DNA of 64,000 nt from Martinezella hainanensis (GCF_900094555.1 NZ_FMAC01000008.1:27485-91484); one strand, 5' to 3'. Shown: positions 1-8,832, numbered from the stretch's first letter. The notes: a model not told the origin generated them from the sequence alone. Numbers and translations are program-made.

Positions 1-172
1 TGTTGTCGGACTTCATGCTGGTGGCGATCGACCAGTAAGCAGCGTTGTCGGAAGCCTTGGAGATGCGCAGGCCGGAAGATACGGCGCTCTGCGTGCCCTG
101 CAGGTTGCTGCTGATGTTCTGCAGCGTCTGGAGGGCGGCCATTGCGGAATTGTTGGTAATAATGCTGGTCAT
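1..172 (-). CDS. fla: Flagellin, N-terminal fragment (gene runs off the left edge)
   Basis: The reverse strand from an ATG at 172-170 encodes the first 57 residues of a flagellin, beginning MTSIITNNSAMAALQTLQ and containing the NISSNL and SGLRISKASDNAAYW stretches typical of the D0/D1 helices. Flagellins polymerise into the filament; rhizobia carry several paralogues in tandem, so more copies probably lie to the left. The central and C-terminal parts are outside the window. It shares its upstream region with a divergent glycosyltransferase gene. Which paralogue (flaA, B, C or D) this is cannot be decided from the N terminus. Confidence 0.93.
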   Translation of the reverse strand, partial: MTSIITNNSAMAALQTLQNISSNLQGTQSAVSSGLRISKASDNAAYWSIATSMKSDN

Positions 173-504
173 AGGAGTGTCCCCTGGAAACTGGATACGA
201 AAGGAGGACATACCGGACTGGGAATACCGGCGATGACGGAGCAGCTTCATGCCCCTCGATCCATTTTCCTAGAGGACCAAACCCGTCATGTCGCGAGGAA
301 GTTCGCACCCATTGCTTGCCAATTTCTTAAATCCGAGGCTGGGGGACACCGCCTCTCTGGAACGTGGCTAAGAATCCGTAAAGGCATTTCCGACCGGTGC
401 TTCGGTTTCAGGCAAGCTCCGTGAGGGATCATGAAGCGAATCCATGATGCCGGCCCTCGACCTTCGGCGGGAGCCGGTCAACATATTGCTCGGAGTTCTC
501 GCTC
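173..504. other. Divergent intergenic region between flagellin and the GT41 gene
   Basis: This 332-bp stretch separates two divergently transcribed genes and must hold the flagellin promoter on the minus strand and that of the glycosyltransferase on the plus strand. Small open frames here have no recognisable content. I could not assign a sigma-28 or Rem-type promoter by eye. A purine-rich AGGGGA lies just before the flagellin start on the minus strand and CGGAG at 491-495 precedes the GTG start at 505. Confidence 0.5.
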
Positions 505-2448
505 GTGAATACGAAAAATGCCTTTGTGACAGCGTCCGGCTTCTACCAAAAGGGGCAATATACGCGCGCACTCGAAACGCTGAACGAGCTGCTGAACGTC
601 GACAGATCGCCCAAGACCTATGCCCTCCTGGCAAAGACGCTGCTGAAACTCGGTTTCCGATCGGATGCGGCGAGCGCCTACGAGCTGGCCGGCCGGCAAA
701 AGCCGCAGCGCGACGACTATCTTCGGGAGGCCCTGCTGCTGCACGGCGACTGCGGCAACGACGATCAGGCTCTCGCCATCGGAAGCCTGATCCTGCCTCT
801 GGCTTTCAAGGACCCGGACCTTGCCTTCGTCCTTAGCCGCATCTTCCTCGGCCGTCAGCAAAAGGACCTGTTGACCGGTTTCAAGACGGTGCTCGTCGAA
901 GGACCGGAACTCAAGCATCGCCAGATGGCCGCAAGACTGCTGACCGACGATCTCAATGACGAAAGCAACCGGCACATCGTCACGACGCTGTTCAAGAAGC
1001 ATCCCGACCATGTCATTTTCCGCGCTCTCTACCTGATCTTCGCACGCGAGGTATCCGATCTGGCGGCCGTCGAAAAACATATGGCCCCGGTCACGACATC
1101 GCTTGCGCAAGGCAAGCTCGAGCATGTCATTCCCGACAACCCCTTCTTCCATCTCCATTGGTGCGGCGACGAGGCGCTCAACAAGCTCGTGGTCCACGAC
1201 ACCGATCCATTGCCGGCGGGGCATGCAGAAGCCCGCCGCAAGCTGCCGCACACATGGGGCAGCAAGATCCGCATCGGCTATCTCTCCTCCGACTTCTGGC
1301 CGGGGCATGCGACGATGAAGCTGATGCAGCGCGTTCTCGAACTGCACGACAAGGATCGGTTCGAAATCACCCTTTTCGATCACTCTGAGGCGGCTCACCA
1401 GAAGGAGGAGGCCTTCGACTATTCGGCACTGGGGACGACGGTCGACATTCGCGGTCTTTCCAACCAGGCTGCGGCGGAAGCGATCCGCGCCCGAGGAATC
1501 GACATCCTCGTCGATCTCAAGGGGCATACCAAGGGAAGCCGCGCTTTCATCCTCAACTACATGCCAGCTCCGATCCACGTTGCCTGGCTGGGCTTTCCCG
1601 GCACAACCGTCAACATCGACCTCGATTACATCATCGGCGACCATTACGTCCTGCCGGATCAGTCGAAGGCGCATTTCTACGAAAAATATTGCCGCCTGCC
1701 GGAATGCTACCAGCCGAACGATCCGCTCAACCGCCCGAAGGCGCGGCCGACAACGCGCGCGGAGCACGGGCTACCCGAAGACGCGTTCGTCTACGCGTCC
1801 TTCAACGGCAACCGCAAGATCACGCCACAGATGGTCGACGTCTGGTGTAATATCCTCAAGCGCAGCAAGAACAGCGTGCTCTGGCTCCTATGCAACGGCC
1901 CGCGCGCGGAAGCCAATATCTGGTCGCGCCTAGAAGCCCGCGGCGTCAACCGCAAGCGGGTCGTCTTTACCACCCGCATCCGCTACGAGGACCATATAGA
2001 CCGCCAGCAGCTTGCCGATCTCGGCCTCGACACCTTCCCGGTCAACGGCCATACGACGACGTCGGAACAGCTTTGGGGCGGCCTGCCGGTTCTCACCATC
2101 AAGGGCACCAATTTCGCCTCGCGCGTCAGCGAAAGCCTGCTGAATGCCATCGGCTTGCCAGAACTGGTGGCCGACGACGTCAAGGCCTACGAGGACATGG
2201 CGGTGCAGCTTGCCGGCCAGCCGGAGCGTATCGCCCAATTCAAGCAAACGCTGGCGGCCAATCGCTACATCAAGCCGCTCTTCGATGCGGAGCGCTTCAC
2301 ACATCATCTGCAGACGGCTTTCGAGATGATGGCGGCGCGGGCCAAGCAGGGGCTCGCACCCGACCACATGGACGTGCCGGCACTGCCGGTGCGTTCGGAA
2401 CCGTTCATGGAAGACGACCAGAACTCGGCGGCGATCGCGGCCGAGTAA
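505..2448 (+). CDS. TPR protein with O-GlcNAc transferase-like (GT41/SPINDLY) glycosyltransferase domain
   Basis: This 647-aa protein starts at GTG 505, nine bases after CGGAG. Residues about 5-110 look like TPR helices (for example SGFYQKGQYTRALETLNELL). From about residue 250 it carries the GT41 pattern: KIRIGYLSSDFWPGH, PAPIHVAWLGFPGTTVNID, DYIIGDHYVLP, FNGNRKITPQM, and the nucleotide-sugar region FPVNGHTTTSEQLWGGLPV followed by FASRVSESLL. The family transfers sugars from UDP-sugars to Ser/Thr of proteins; members with few TPRs near flagellins may modify flagellin. It sits alone on the plus strand between flagellin and fliP, convergent with fliP. Substrate and sugar donor are inferred from position only. 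Confidence 0.85.
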   Translation: MNTKNAFVTASGFYQKGQYTRALETLNELLNVDRSPKTYALLAKTLLKLGFRSDAASAYELAGRQKPQRDDYLREALLLHGDCGNDDQALAIGSLILPLAFKDPDLAFVLSRIFLGRQQKDLLTGFKTVLVEGPELKHRQMAARLLTDDLNDESNRHIVTTLFKKHPDHVIFRALYLIFAREVSDLAAVEKHMAPVTTSLAQGKLEHVIPDNPFFHLHWCGDEALNKLVVHDTDPLPAGHAEARRKLPHTWGSKIRIGYLSSDFWPGHATMKLMQRVLELHDKDRFEITLFDHSEAAHQKEEAFDYSALGTTVDIRGLSNQAAAEAIRARGIDILVDLKGHTKGSRAFILNYMPAPIHVAWLGFPGTTVNIDLDYIIGDHYVLPDQSKAHFYEKYCRLPECYQPNDPLNRPKARPTTRAEHGLPEDAFVYASFNGNRKITPQMVDVWCNILKRSKNSVLWLLCNGPRAEANIWSRLEARGVNRKRVVFTTRIRYEDHIDRQQLADLGLDTFPVNGHTTTSEQLWGGLPVLTIKGTNFASRVSESLLNAIGLPELVADDVKAYEDMAVQLAGQPERIAQFKQTLAANRYIKPLFDAERFTHHLQTAFEMMAARAKQGLAPDHMDVPALPVRSEPFMEDDQNSAAIAAE

Positions 2449-2453
2449 AGCAC

Positions 2454-2486
2454 AGCGGTCATCAGGCAGCAGCTTCGATGACCGCT
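2454..2486. terminator. Hairpin between convergent GT41 gene and fliP
   Basis: AGCGGTCATC at 2454-2463 pairs perfectly with GATGACCGCT at 2477-2486 across a 13-base loop. It lies right after the TAA of the glycosyltransferase gene and just past the end of the convergent fliP gene, so it could terminate both. T-tracts on either side are short, so efficiency is uncertain. Confidence 0.6.
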
Positions 2487-2500
2487 TTCCGCTTATCGTA

Positions 2501-3259
2501 TCAGTGGAAAGAGCGGACCAGGCTGCCGACCAAAAGATTCCAGCCGTCGATCAGCACGAAGAAGAGAATCTTGAACGGCAGCGAGATCGAGGTCGGCGGC
2601 AGCATCATCATGCCCATCGCCATGACGATAGTCGACACGATCAGGTCGATCACGAGGAATGGCAGCACCACGAGAAAGCCAATTTCGAATCCGCGGCGAA
2701 TCTCCGAGATCATGAAGGCCGGGATGAGGACACGATAGTCGATCTTGTTGTCAACCACGGTCGTCTGGCCGCGTTCCTGGGCGAGATCGACGAAAAGCTT
2801 CAGGTCCTTGTCCCGCGTGTTGTTCGACATGAAGGTGCGGAACGGCTCGGCAATGCGCTGCACCGCATCCCCTTCCGAAATCTGATTGGCAAGCAGCGGC
2901 TGCACGCCATCCTTCCACGCCTGATCGAAGGTCGGCGACATGACGTAGAAGGTCATGAAAAGAGCAAGGCTGAGCAGGATCATGTTCGACGGCGTCGTCG
3001 CAAGGCCCATGCCAGTGCGCAGGATCGAAAAGGCGATGATGAAGCGCGGAAAGCTCGTCACCATGATCAGGATGCCGGGCGCGATCGAAAGGATCGTCAA
3101 AAGCCCGAAGGTACGGATGATCCAGGCGGCAACCGAACCGTTGACCGGCGCGTTCAGAAGATCGGTCGGAAGCTGCTGCGACAATTGCTGCGCCGCCGCC
3201 AGCTCAGGCGACAATGCAGCAATGACGAATATAGACAGGGCAAGTGCTAATCGACTCAT
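2501..3259 (-). CDS. fliP: Flagellar export gate protein FliP
   Basis: FliP is an inner-membrane core subunit of the flagellar type III export gate, with FliQ and FliR. The 252-aa protein has an N-terminal cleavable-type signal (ALALSIFVIAALSPELAAAQ), then the conserved block APGILIMVTSFPRFIIAFS and the central MILLSLALFMTFYVMSPTF, and ends with membrane segments near LPFLVIDLIVSTIVMAMGM. Length matches the family (about 245 aa). It is the last gene of the basal-body operon, and its ATG overlaps the fliL stop by 4 bp, implying translational coupling. FliQ and FliR are not in this window. Confidence 0.95.
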   Translation of the reverse strand: MSRLALALSIFVIAALSPELAAAQQLSQQLPTDLLNAPVNGSVAAWIIRTFGLLTILSIAPGILIMVTSFPRFIIAFSILRTGMGLATTPSNMILLSLALFMTFYVMSPTFDQAWKDGVQPLLANQISEGDAVQRIAEPFRTFMSNNTRDKDLKLFVDLAQERGQTTVVDNKIDYRVLIPAFMISEIRRGFEIGFLVVLPFLVIDLIVSTIVMAMGMMMLPPTSISLPFKILFFVLIDGWNLLVGSLVRSFH

Positions 3260-3750
3260 TCGATCACGAAAGTTCTGAACATAACTTTCGATACCCGTCC
3301 TTCCGAGCGCAGGTCAACACGCTCCTGGATGTCATCCCGAAGATATTGCAGGCCGCGTGCACCTTCGATCTGCTGCAAGGAAACCGTGCGGATGTAGGCA
3401 AGGATATCCTGATGGATCGCCTGGGCGAGCTGGGCGTCCGGCGGTCCCTTGAAAGCAAGCGCAAGCTCCAGCCTGATCCAGCTCTGCGCGGGATAGGCGA
3501 GATTGGTGGTGATCGGATCGAGCGCGATGATGCCGTTTGCCTGGGCGGCAGCAGCTGCCTGCTTGCTGTCACCGCCGGCCTTCGCAGTCGCCTGGACTGC
3601 GGCCGTGGCCGTCTTGATCCGCGGCGCGACCATCGTTCCCAACATCCAGCCGCCGCCACCGCCCAGCACGGTCAGCACCAGTAGCCCGACGATCATCATG
3701 ATCAACGGCGATCCCTTGCCCTTTGCCGATTCGTCTGCGGCTGCTGCCAT
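3256..3750 (-). CDS. fliL: Flagellar basal body-associated protein FliL
   Basis: FliL surrounds the stator at the flagellar base and supports torque under load. The 164-aa sequence has a short cytoplasmic N terminus, one membrane segment (LIMMIVGLLVLTVLGGGGGW, about residues 16-35) and a periplasmic domain with the stomatin-like fold expected of the family, containing YIRTVSLQQIEGARGLQYLRDD. It lies between flgH and fliP, overlapping the fliP start by 4 bp. Size and topology agree with other FliL proteins. Confidence 0.88.
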   Translation of the reverse strand: MAAAADESAKGKGSPLIMMIVGLLVLTVLGGGGGWMLGTMVAPRIKTATAAVQATAKAGGDSKQAAAAAQANGIIALDPITTNLAYPAQSWIRLELALAFKGPPDAQLAQAIHQDILAYIRTVSLQQIEGARGLQYLRDDIQERVDLRSEGRVSKVMFRTFVIE

Positions 3751-3773
3751 ATCAGTATCCGTCCACTGTCAAA

Positions 3774-4487
3774 TCAGAGCGGCGAGAGCAGGTCGACAGC
3801 CTGCTGTCCCCTCGGCGGCTGCTGTATTTCCGTCAGGCGACCGCGGCCGCCATAGGAGATGCGCGCCTCGGCGATCTTGTCGTAGGAGATCGTATTATCC
3901 GAGGTAACGTCCTGCGGCCTGACGATGCCCGCGACGTTGAGAATACGGATTTCCTGGTTCATGCGCACTTCCTGCGAGCCGCTGATCATCAGGTTGCCGT
4001 TTTCGAGAATGCCGGTCACGACAGCTGCGACCAGAAGATTGATCTGCTCGGAGCGCTGCATCTTACCCTTGGCGTCGGTGCTGGTGTCGGAGCCCGAAGT
4101 CGCATCGGCATTGGTGCTGGGCTGCCAGCCGAAAATCTTGGCGGTAATGTTCCAGTTCATATCGCTCTTGTTCGTGCGATTGCGATTGGTCTCGTTGTCC
4201 CAATTCGCCTTATCGTCGATCTTGATCGTCACCGTCAGGATATCGCCGACATTGAGCGCGCGCGCGTCCTTGAAAAGGGCGGCCTGCGAATCATTCCAGA
4301 GCGAATAGCCCTGTGCGACCTGGTGCGGCCGCTTCGGATACTGCGACATCTGCGGCGTCTGCGCATATTGCAGACCGCTGCCGATCGGACTCATGGCAGG
4401 CGCCCTGCCGATTTCCTTGAGGGCCTGCGACTGGCAACCGGCGAGAAAGACGACGATTGCGCAGGCGGCCGTAAGACGCGTGTTCAT
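3774..4487 (-). CDS. flgH: Flagellar L-ring protein FlgH
   Basis: FlgH is the outer-membrane lipoprotein that forms the L ring around the distal rod. The 237-aa sequence has a lipoprotein signal with lipobox LAGC near residues 15-18, and family blocks SLWNDSQAALFKDARALNVGDILTV, GILENGNLMISGSQEVRMN and VAGIVRPQDVTSDNTISYDKIAEARISYGG close to the C terminus. The start overlaps the motE stop by 4 bp. Length agrees with the usual 220-240 aa. Confidence 0.95.
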   Translation of the reverse strand: MNTRLTAACAIVVFLAGCQSQALKEIGRAPAMSPIGSGLQYAQTPQMSQYPKRPHQVAQGYSLWNDSQAALFKDARALNVGDILTVTIKIDDKANWDNETNRNRTNKSDMNWNITAKIFGWQPSTNADATSGSDTSTDAKGKMQRSEQINLLVAAVVTGILENGNLMISGSQEVRMNQEIRILNVAGIVRPQDVTSDNTISYDKIAEARISYGGRGRLTEIQQPPRGQQAVDLLSPL

Positions 4488-5023
4488 GAGGGGTCCTTCG
4501 ACTTCGATGTATTCGGGTCGGATGCGCTAGCGATGATATTGGTGATGACGGCCGCCTTCTTCGCATCCATTTCCGCGAGGATCAGGCTCGATTGACGCGC
4601 GGAGAGCTTCATGATGATGGCCGCTGCGATGACAGTCCTCACATCGTTGAGACTGGCGGCAGCGGCATCCGGCTTCATGTTCTTGTAGATATCGACCAGA
4701 CCGAGATCGGCCGTCTTGAGGAAGTCGTCGCGGCGTTTCAGCCAGTCCTCATATTCGGCCTTGCGCTTGTCCATGGTGGCGATGCGCTGATCGACATCGG
4801 CCTGAAGTTTTTCCAGTTCCTGCTTCTGCAGCAGATAGCGCTGATCGCGGGCCGGATCGGCGATATTGGTGCAGAACTGACGGATCTCATCCTGGCTGGA
4901 CGCCGGATCGGTAGCCGGCTTCGGCGCCTCCTGCGCCGCCGCCGTACCCAGCGACAGCAGCATGGCGCCTGCCGTAAGACTGCAGGTGATCAGCAATTTT
5001 CTGGCGATGGCGTTCAAGATCAT
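4484..5023 (-). CDS. motE: MotE, periplasmic motility chaperone
   Basis: MotE is described in Sinorhizobium meliloti as a periplasmic chaperone for the motor protein MotC, needed for its stability. The 179-aa product has a signal peptide ending AAA-QEAPKP, then a charged coiled-coil stretch (about residues 60-100, LLQKQELEKLQADVDQRIA region) and a helical MgtE_N-like domain (LGLVDIYKNMKPDAAAASL). It sits between flgI and flgH with 4-bp overlaps on both sides. The gene is characteristic of rhizobial flagellar operons and supports the taxonomic call. Confidence 0.85.
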   Translation of the reverse strand: MILNAIARKLLITCSLTAGAMLLSLGTAAAQEAPKPATDPASSQDEIRQFCTNIADPARDQRYLLQKQELEKLQADVDQRIATMDKRKAEYEDWLKRRDDFLKTADLGLVDIYKNMKPDAAAASLNDVRTVIAAAIIMKLSARQSSLILAEMDAKKAAVITNIIASASDPNTSKSKDPS

Positions 5024-6138
5024 TGCAGCACGAGCTCCGCTTGCAGGGCGCCGGCCGACTTGATGCCTTGCAGGATGGCGATGATGCCGTCCGGCTTGAC
5101 GCCTATATTGTTGAGACCCGAGACCAGCGTTTTCAGGTCAGGCCCTTCCAGCACCGCCACACGGCCGCCGCTTTTGGTGGCGGTGATATCCGTCTGGTCC
5201 TGGATCGCCGTCTGGCCGTCCGAGAAGGGTTCCGGCTGGATAACCTGCGGGTTTTCGCTGACCTGCACGGTCAGCGTTCCATAGCTGACGGCGACTGGCG
5301 AGACGCGGACATCGGCGCCGATGACGATCGTTCCGGTGCGCTCGTTGATGACAACCTTGGCCGGCGTGTCGGTCTGGACGTTGAGATTTTCGATATCGGC
5401 CATCAGCCGCGTCAGGTCCGCCATCTTCGGCTTGGCGATCGTCACCTCCTGCGAATCCTTGGCTTCGGCGATCGGCGCGCCGAAACGCGAGGTCGCCCAG
5501 GTATTGACCGTGTCGGCGATACGGATCGAGGTGGAGAAGTCCGGATTGCGCAGCTGCAGGACCAGATTGACGGAATCCTTGAAGCGCGAGGGCAGCTCAC
5601 GTTCGATGATGGCGCCGCCGGGCACGCGGCCGGCCGTTGTCACACCTTCGGTCACCGTGGCGGCCGCACCCTGCGCCTGGAAGCCCGATACGATCACGGA
5701 GCCCTGTGCCACAGCGTAAATCTGTCCATCAGCACCGCTCAGCGAGGTCATGATCAGCGTACCGCCGCGCAGCGACGTCGCATCGCCGAGCGAGCTGACC
5801 GTCACATCGATGCGGCTGCCGGGGCTTGCAAAGGGCGGCAGGTTCGCCGTCACCATGACGGCGGCCGTATTCTTCGCGGCGGACTGGCCGCCCTGCGTCG
5901 AGATGCCGAGGTTCTGCAACATCGCGCGCATGGACTGTTCGGTGAAGGGCGAGGAACGCAGACCGTCGCCGGTCCCCTGAAGACCGACGATCAGACCGTA
6001 GCCGATCAGCTGGTTGTCGCGGCCGGATTGCAGCGACGCAATATCCTTGATGCGCGATTGCATTGCGAGAGCCGGATCCGCGACGATCAGGCTCGGCAAT
6101 GCGAATAGAACTGCTAGAAATTGACGAAGCCGTTTCAT
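5020..6138 (-). CDS. flgI: Flagellar P-ring protein FlgI
   Basis: FlgI assembles into the periplasmic P ring, the bushing for the rod in the peptidoglycan layer. The 372-aa precursor has a signal peptide ending ADPALA, followed by the very conserved SRIKDIASLQSGRDNQLIGY and GLIVGLQGTGDG, and ends with GLNNIGVKPDGIIAILQGIK and SAGALQAELVLQ, all hallmarks of the family. The start overlaps the flgA stop and its stop overlaps motE. Length is usual for FlgI. Confidence 0.97.
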   Translation of the reverse strand: MKRLRQFLAVLFALPSLIVADPALAMQSRIKDIASLQSGRDNQLIGYGLIVGLQGTGDGLRSSPFTEQSMRAMLQNLGISTQGGQSAAKNTAAVMVTANLPPFASPGSRIDVTVSSLGDATSLRGGTLIMTSLSGADGQIYAVAQGSVIVSGFQAQGAAATVTEGVTTAGRVPGGAIIERELPSRFKDSVNLVLQLRNPDFSTSIRIADTVNTWATSRFGAPIAEAKDSQEVTIAKPKMADLTRLMADIENLNVQTDTPAKVVINERTGTIVIGADVRVSPVAVSYGTLTVQVSENPQVIQPEPFSDGQTAIQDQTDITATKSGGRVAVLEGPDLKTLVSGLNNIGVKPDGIIAILQGIKSAGALQAELVLQ

Positions 6139-6635
6139 TTCGCAACCACGCGGATCGTACCGTTTTGCAGGACCGTGCCGTTGACGATGATGCCGGAGTC
6201 CATATTGCGGGCACGGACGTTATCGCCGACGGCGCCATCATCGAGCGGCGTGCCGGCTGCCGTGATCGTCATGCTGCCCATGCTCATCACCAGACGGACA
6301 TTGGAGCCGCGCGTCACCGCATAGGGCTGGCGCAGCGCCGAGATGGAGATGGTTCGGCCGGGAAGAAGTGTGCGCTTCGACACCAAGCCCGTGACCTCGC
6401 GAAGCCGCTTGGCGTAATCGCCACTCAGGTTTGGGTTGGTGACCTCGACCTCTTCGAGCTGACCGCTGCTGATGATATCGCCCGGATAGATCGTCTCGGT
6501 CGGCACCACGGCGGTTCCGAGGCTTGGGCCGTCGGCGCTCATTGCGCCGACCGGAGCAGCTGACGCGAATACGACGGAGAGGCTCGCTGCGGCGAACCAT
6601 GCCATTGCCAAGCTTTTCATCCGGCGAAACCTCAT
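6135..6635 (-). CDS. flgA: FlgA, P-ring assembly chaperone
   Basis: FlgA is a periplasmic chaperone that promotes P-ring (FlgI) assembly. The 166-aa protein has a hydrophobic signal (SLAMAWFAAASLSVVFASA) and a SAF-like C-terminal domain (TVVPTETIYPGDIIS-like start, VSKRTLLPGRTIS, then VRARNMDSGIIVNGTV and a final IRVVAK). It is directly upstream of its partner flgI with a 4-bp overlap. The first Met (6635) and Met6 (6620) are both possible starts. The protein is shorter than enterobacterial FlgA, as is common in alphaproteobacteria. Confidence 0.9.
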   Translation of the reverse strand: MRFRRMKSLAMAWFAAASLSVVFASAAPVGAMSADGPSLGTAVVPTETIYPGDIISSGQLEEVEVTNPNLSGDYAKRLREVTGLVSKRTLLPGRTISISALRQPYAVTRGSNVRLVMSMGSMTITAAGTPLDDGAVGDNVRARNMDSGIIVNGTVLQNGTIRVVAK

Positions 6636-6654
6636 GTTCGGCCCGTCCCTCTTG

Positions 6655-7443
6655 CTACTTCAGGTTCTTGCTGACGATCTGCGCCATTTCGTCGGCCGTC
6701 GTGATGACCTTCGAATTCATCTCGTAGGCGCGCTGCGCGGTGATCAGATCGGTGATTTCCTTGACCGGATCGACATTCGACGATTCCAGATAGTTCTGCT
6801 TCAGATAGGCGAAGCCGTTCTGGTTCGGATCGGAGACGACGGGATCGCCCGAGGCCGGCGTCTGCGTGAAGAGGTTGCTGCCCATCGGCTGCAAGCCGGC
6901 TTCATTGACGAAATTGGCGATCTGCAGCTGGCCGAGTACCGTCGGCGTTGTCGCTGTGCCGATGATCGCCGTCACCTGGCCGGACTGGCTGATGGCGAGG
7001 CTGCTCGCATTGTTCGGGATCGTGATACCCGGCTCCAACACGTTGCCATCGGGCGTGACGATCTGGCCGGTGTCGCTCTTGTTGAAGGAGCCGGCGCGCG
7101 TGTATGCGGTCGTGCCGTCGGGCATCTGAATCTGGAACCAGCCGCGACCGACGAGAGCGACGTCGAGCTCATTCTGGGTCTGCGACAGCTCGCCCTGGAC
7201 CTGGATGTTGCGCACCGCAACGGTCTGCACGCCGAGGCCGATATTGGCGCCTTCCGGCACGACCGCCTGGTTCGGCCTGTTGGCGATGCCCTTGGCGCGT
7301 TCGGTCTGATAGAGAAGGTCGGAGAATTCGGCGCGCGAGCGCTTGTAACCCGTCGTATTGATGTTCGCGATGTTGTTCGCGATCACTTCGAGATTGGTCT
7401 GCTGGGCGTCCATGCCCGTCGCAGCAATTGCGAGCGCTCTCAT
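6655..7443 (-). CDS. flgG: Flagellar distal rod protein FlgG
   Basis: FlgG forms the distal rod that crosses the P and L rings. From ATG 7443 the 262-aa protein begins MRALAIAATGMDAQQTNLEV and keeps the rod/hook N-terminal motif NNIANINTTGYKRSRAEF, a flgG-type middle (VPEGANIGLGVQT) and the C-terminal axial motif QNYLESSNVDPVKEITDLI with QRAYEMNSKVI. In-frame codons upstream of 7443 have no family similarity, so that start was chosen. It is 19 bp upstream of flgA in the same operon. Confidence 0.97.
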   Translation of the reverse strand: MRALAIAATGMDAQQTNLEVIANNIANINTTGYKRSRAEFSDLLYQTERAKGIANRPNQAVVPEGANIGLGVQTVAVRNIQVQGELSQTQNELDVALVGRGWFQIQMPDGTTAYTRAGSFNKSDTGQIVTPDGNVLEPGITIPNNASSLAISQSGQVTAIIGTATTPTVLGQLQIANFVNEAGLQPMGSNLFTQTPASGDPVVSDPNQNGFAYLKQNYLESSNVDPVKEITDLITAQRAYEMNSKVITTADEMAQIVSKNLK

Positions 7444-7540
7444 GCTTTCGTCCTTCGAGCCAGGGCGGGACCTTCGAAACCGCGAAGCGGCCTGCGAACA
7501 ACTCACGCCAAATCAAGTAATTAGAGCGGGCAACCCCGCG

Positions 7541-7891
7541 CTAGATCTGCATCTTTGTAATATCGAGAAAGGCCGAGACGACCTTGTCGCGCAGTGCAAT
7601 CGCGGTCTGCAGGGTCTGATCGGCCTGCATGACCTTGTCGACGACTTCGCGTGTGCTCATCGTGCCCTTGATGCCGGCGAAGGAAGCGTTTTCGGCATCC
7701 TTCAGCGAATTGATCGAGTCTTTTGCGACATTCGACATGACCGACGCGAAGCTCATTCCGGCGTCCGCTCCCGCGGCGACCGCCGGTGAGGCGTCCATTG
7801 CGCTGGACGCGGCTGAGGTCAGATCCGTGGCGATGCTGCTAAGGCCGCGCGTCGCCGAGAGAGAGGCTACATTCTTAACCGAGTCGATCAT
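7541..7891 (-). CDS. fliE: Flagellar hook-basal body junction protein FliE
   Basis: FliE links the MS ring to the proximal rod. The 116-aa protein has the expected small size and the conserved C-terminal pattern DKVMQADQTLQTAIALRDKV followed by VSAFLDITKMQI. An Ala/Ser-rich N terminus is normal. Its ATG overlaps the flgC stop by 4 bp, and about 100 non-coding bases separate it from flgG, leaving room for a separate flgG signal. Confidence 0.93.
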   Translation of the reverse strand: MIDSVKNVASLSATRGLSSIATDLTSAASSAMDASPAVAAGADAGMSFASVMSNVAKDSINSLKDAENASFAGIKGTMSTREVVDKVMQADQTLQTAIALRDKVVSAFLDITKMQI

Positions 7892-8304
7892 TGGTTCTTC
7901 AGCAGATCAATAGTGGAAGAGATGAGATCACGGGCCTGTCTGACCGTCTGCAGATTGGCCTCGTATGAACGGTTGGCTTCGCGCATGTCGGCCATCTCGA
8001 CCAGAATGTTGACGTTGGGCATCTTGACGTAGCCCTTCTGGTCGGCAGCCGGATTACTGGGATCGTATTCTTCGACGAATTTGCCCGTGTCTTCGCCGAG
8101 CTTCTTGACGCCGACCGTGGTTACGCCATTGGCGCGGTCCATTTCGGCACCGAACGTTACCGTCTTGCGCCGATAGGGATCGGCACCGGGCGTATCACCC
8201 GTCGAACGGGCGTTGGCGATATTTTCGGAGACGACACGCAGACGTGTCGATTGAGCCTCCAGGCCGGAGCCCGCAATCTTCAATGCGGCTGATAAGGGGT
8301 CCAT
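7888..8304 (-). CDS. flgC: Flagellar proximal rod protein FlgC
   Basis: FlgC is a proximal rod subunit. The 138-aa protein starts MDPLSAALKIAGSGLEAQST and shows the rod motif VVSENIANARSTG, the FlgC-type PYRRKTVTF and the C-terminal axial motif PNVNILVEMADMREANRSYE. Length is the usual 135-140 aa. It lies 16 bp downstream of flgB and overlaps fliE by 4 bp. Confidence 0.96.
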   Translation of the reverse strand: MDPLSAALKIAGSGLEAQSTRLRVVSENIANARSTGDTPGADPYRRKTVTFGAEMDRANGVTTVGVKKLGEDTGKFVEEYDPSNPAADQKGYVKMPNVNILVEMADMREANRSYEANLQTVRQARDLISSTIDLLKNQ

Positions 8305-8320
8305 GACATCTTCACTTCAT

Positions 8321-8713
8321 CTATTGTTTTACGGTCATCAACATCATGCGATGAAAGGAGCCCACGAGAGCGGTGTTCAAGCTGTACTGGCGCTTGATTT
8401 CACCGGCCTTCGCGAGCTCGTCTTCCAGACCGACGGTGTTACCCGACTCCTGGACACCAATTTCCTGGTTGAGCGACGCGTCCTCGACGTTGACGTTGCC
8501 GCTCGTACTGAATTCGCTGCCCGAAAGATGCGCGGGATTGGTCCGGGCCATGCTGGCATTCTGGTTGTCCAGAACGGCCTGAAACGGCGTGACATCCTTG
8601 GCGCGAAACTTCGGCGTATTGGCATTGGCGATATTGCCGGCAACAACCTCCTGACGCACCTGGAGCCACTCGGCTTGCCGCGAGGCCAGGTCAAAGAGCT
8701 GAATGGGTTGCAT
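8321..8713 (-). CDS. flgB: Flagellar proximal rod protein FlgB
   Basis: FlgB is the other proximal rod subunit. From ATG 8713, preceded by GGAGA, the 130-aa product has the rod motif VVAGNIANANTPKFRAKDV and ends with a polar helix. A longer open frame upstream of this ATG encodes no family sequence. The conserved gene order flgB-flgC-fliE supports the call. The 119 bp upstream separate it from the uncharacterised membrane protein gene. Confidence 0.95.
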   Translation of the reverse strand: MQPIQLFDLASRQAEWLQVRQEVVAGNIANANTPKFRAKDVTPFQAVLDNQNASMARTNPAHLSGSEFSTSGNVNVEDASLNQEIGVQESGNTVGLEDELAKAGEIKRQYSLNTALVGSFHRMMLMTVKQ

Positions 8714-8832
8714 GGGCTTCTCTCCGTTCTTACACTGGGAATCTAGCGGGATAATCTTGCGTGGGACTTGCGAGAAATGCGTTCCTGTAAAGTCTTCGAA
8801 GTGCCTGAAATCCAGGCGATTCCGGGTTTTCT

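Noticed and set aside
478..1767. Long minus-strand frame (429 codons) opposite the GT41 gene
   Set aside because: It is the antisense of a gene with clear TPR and GT41 motifs, encodes no recognisable domain and arises from high-GC third-position bias.
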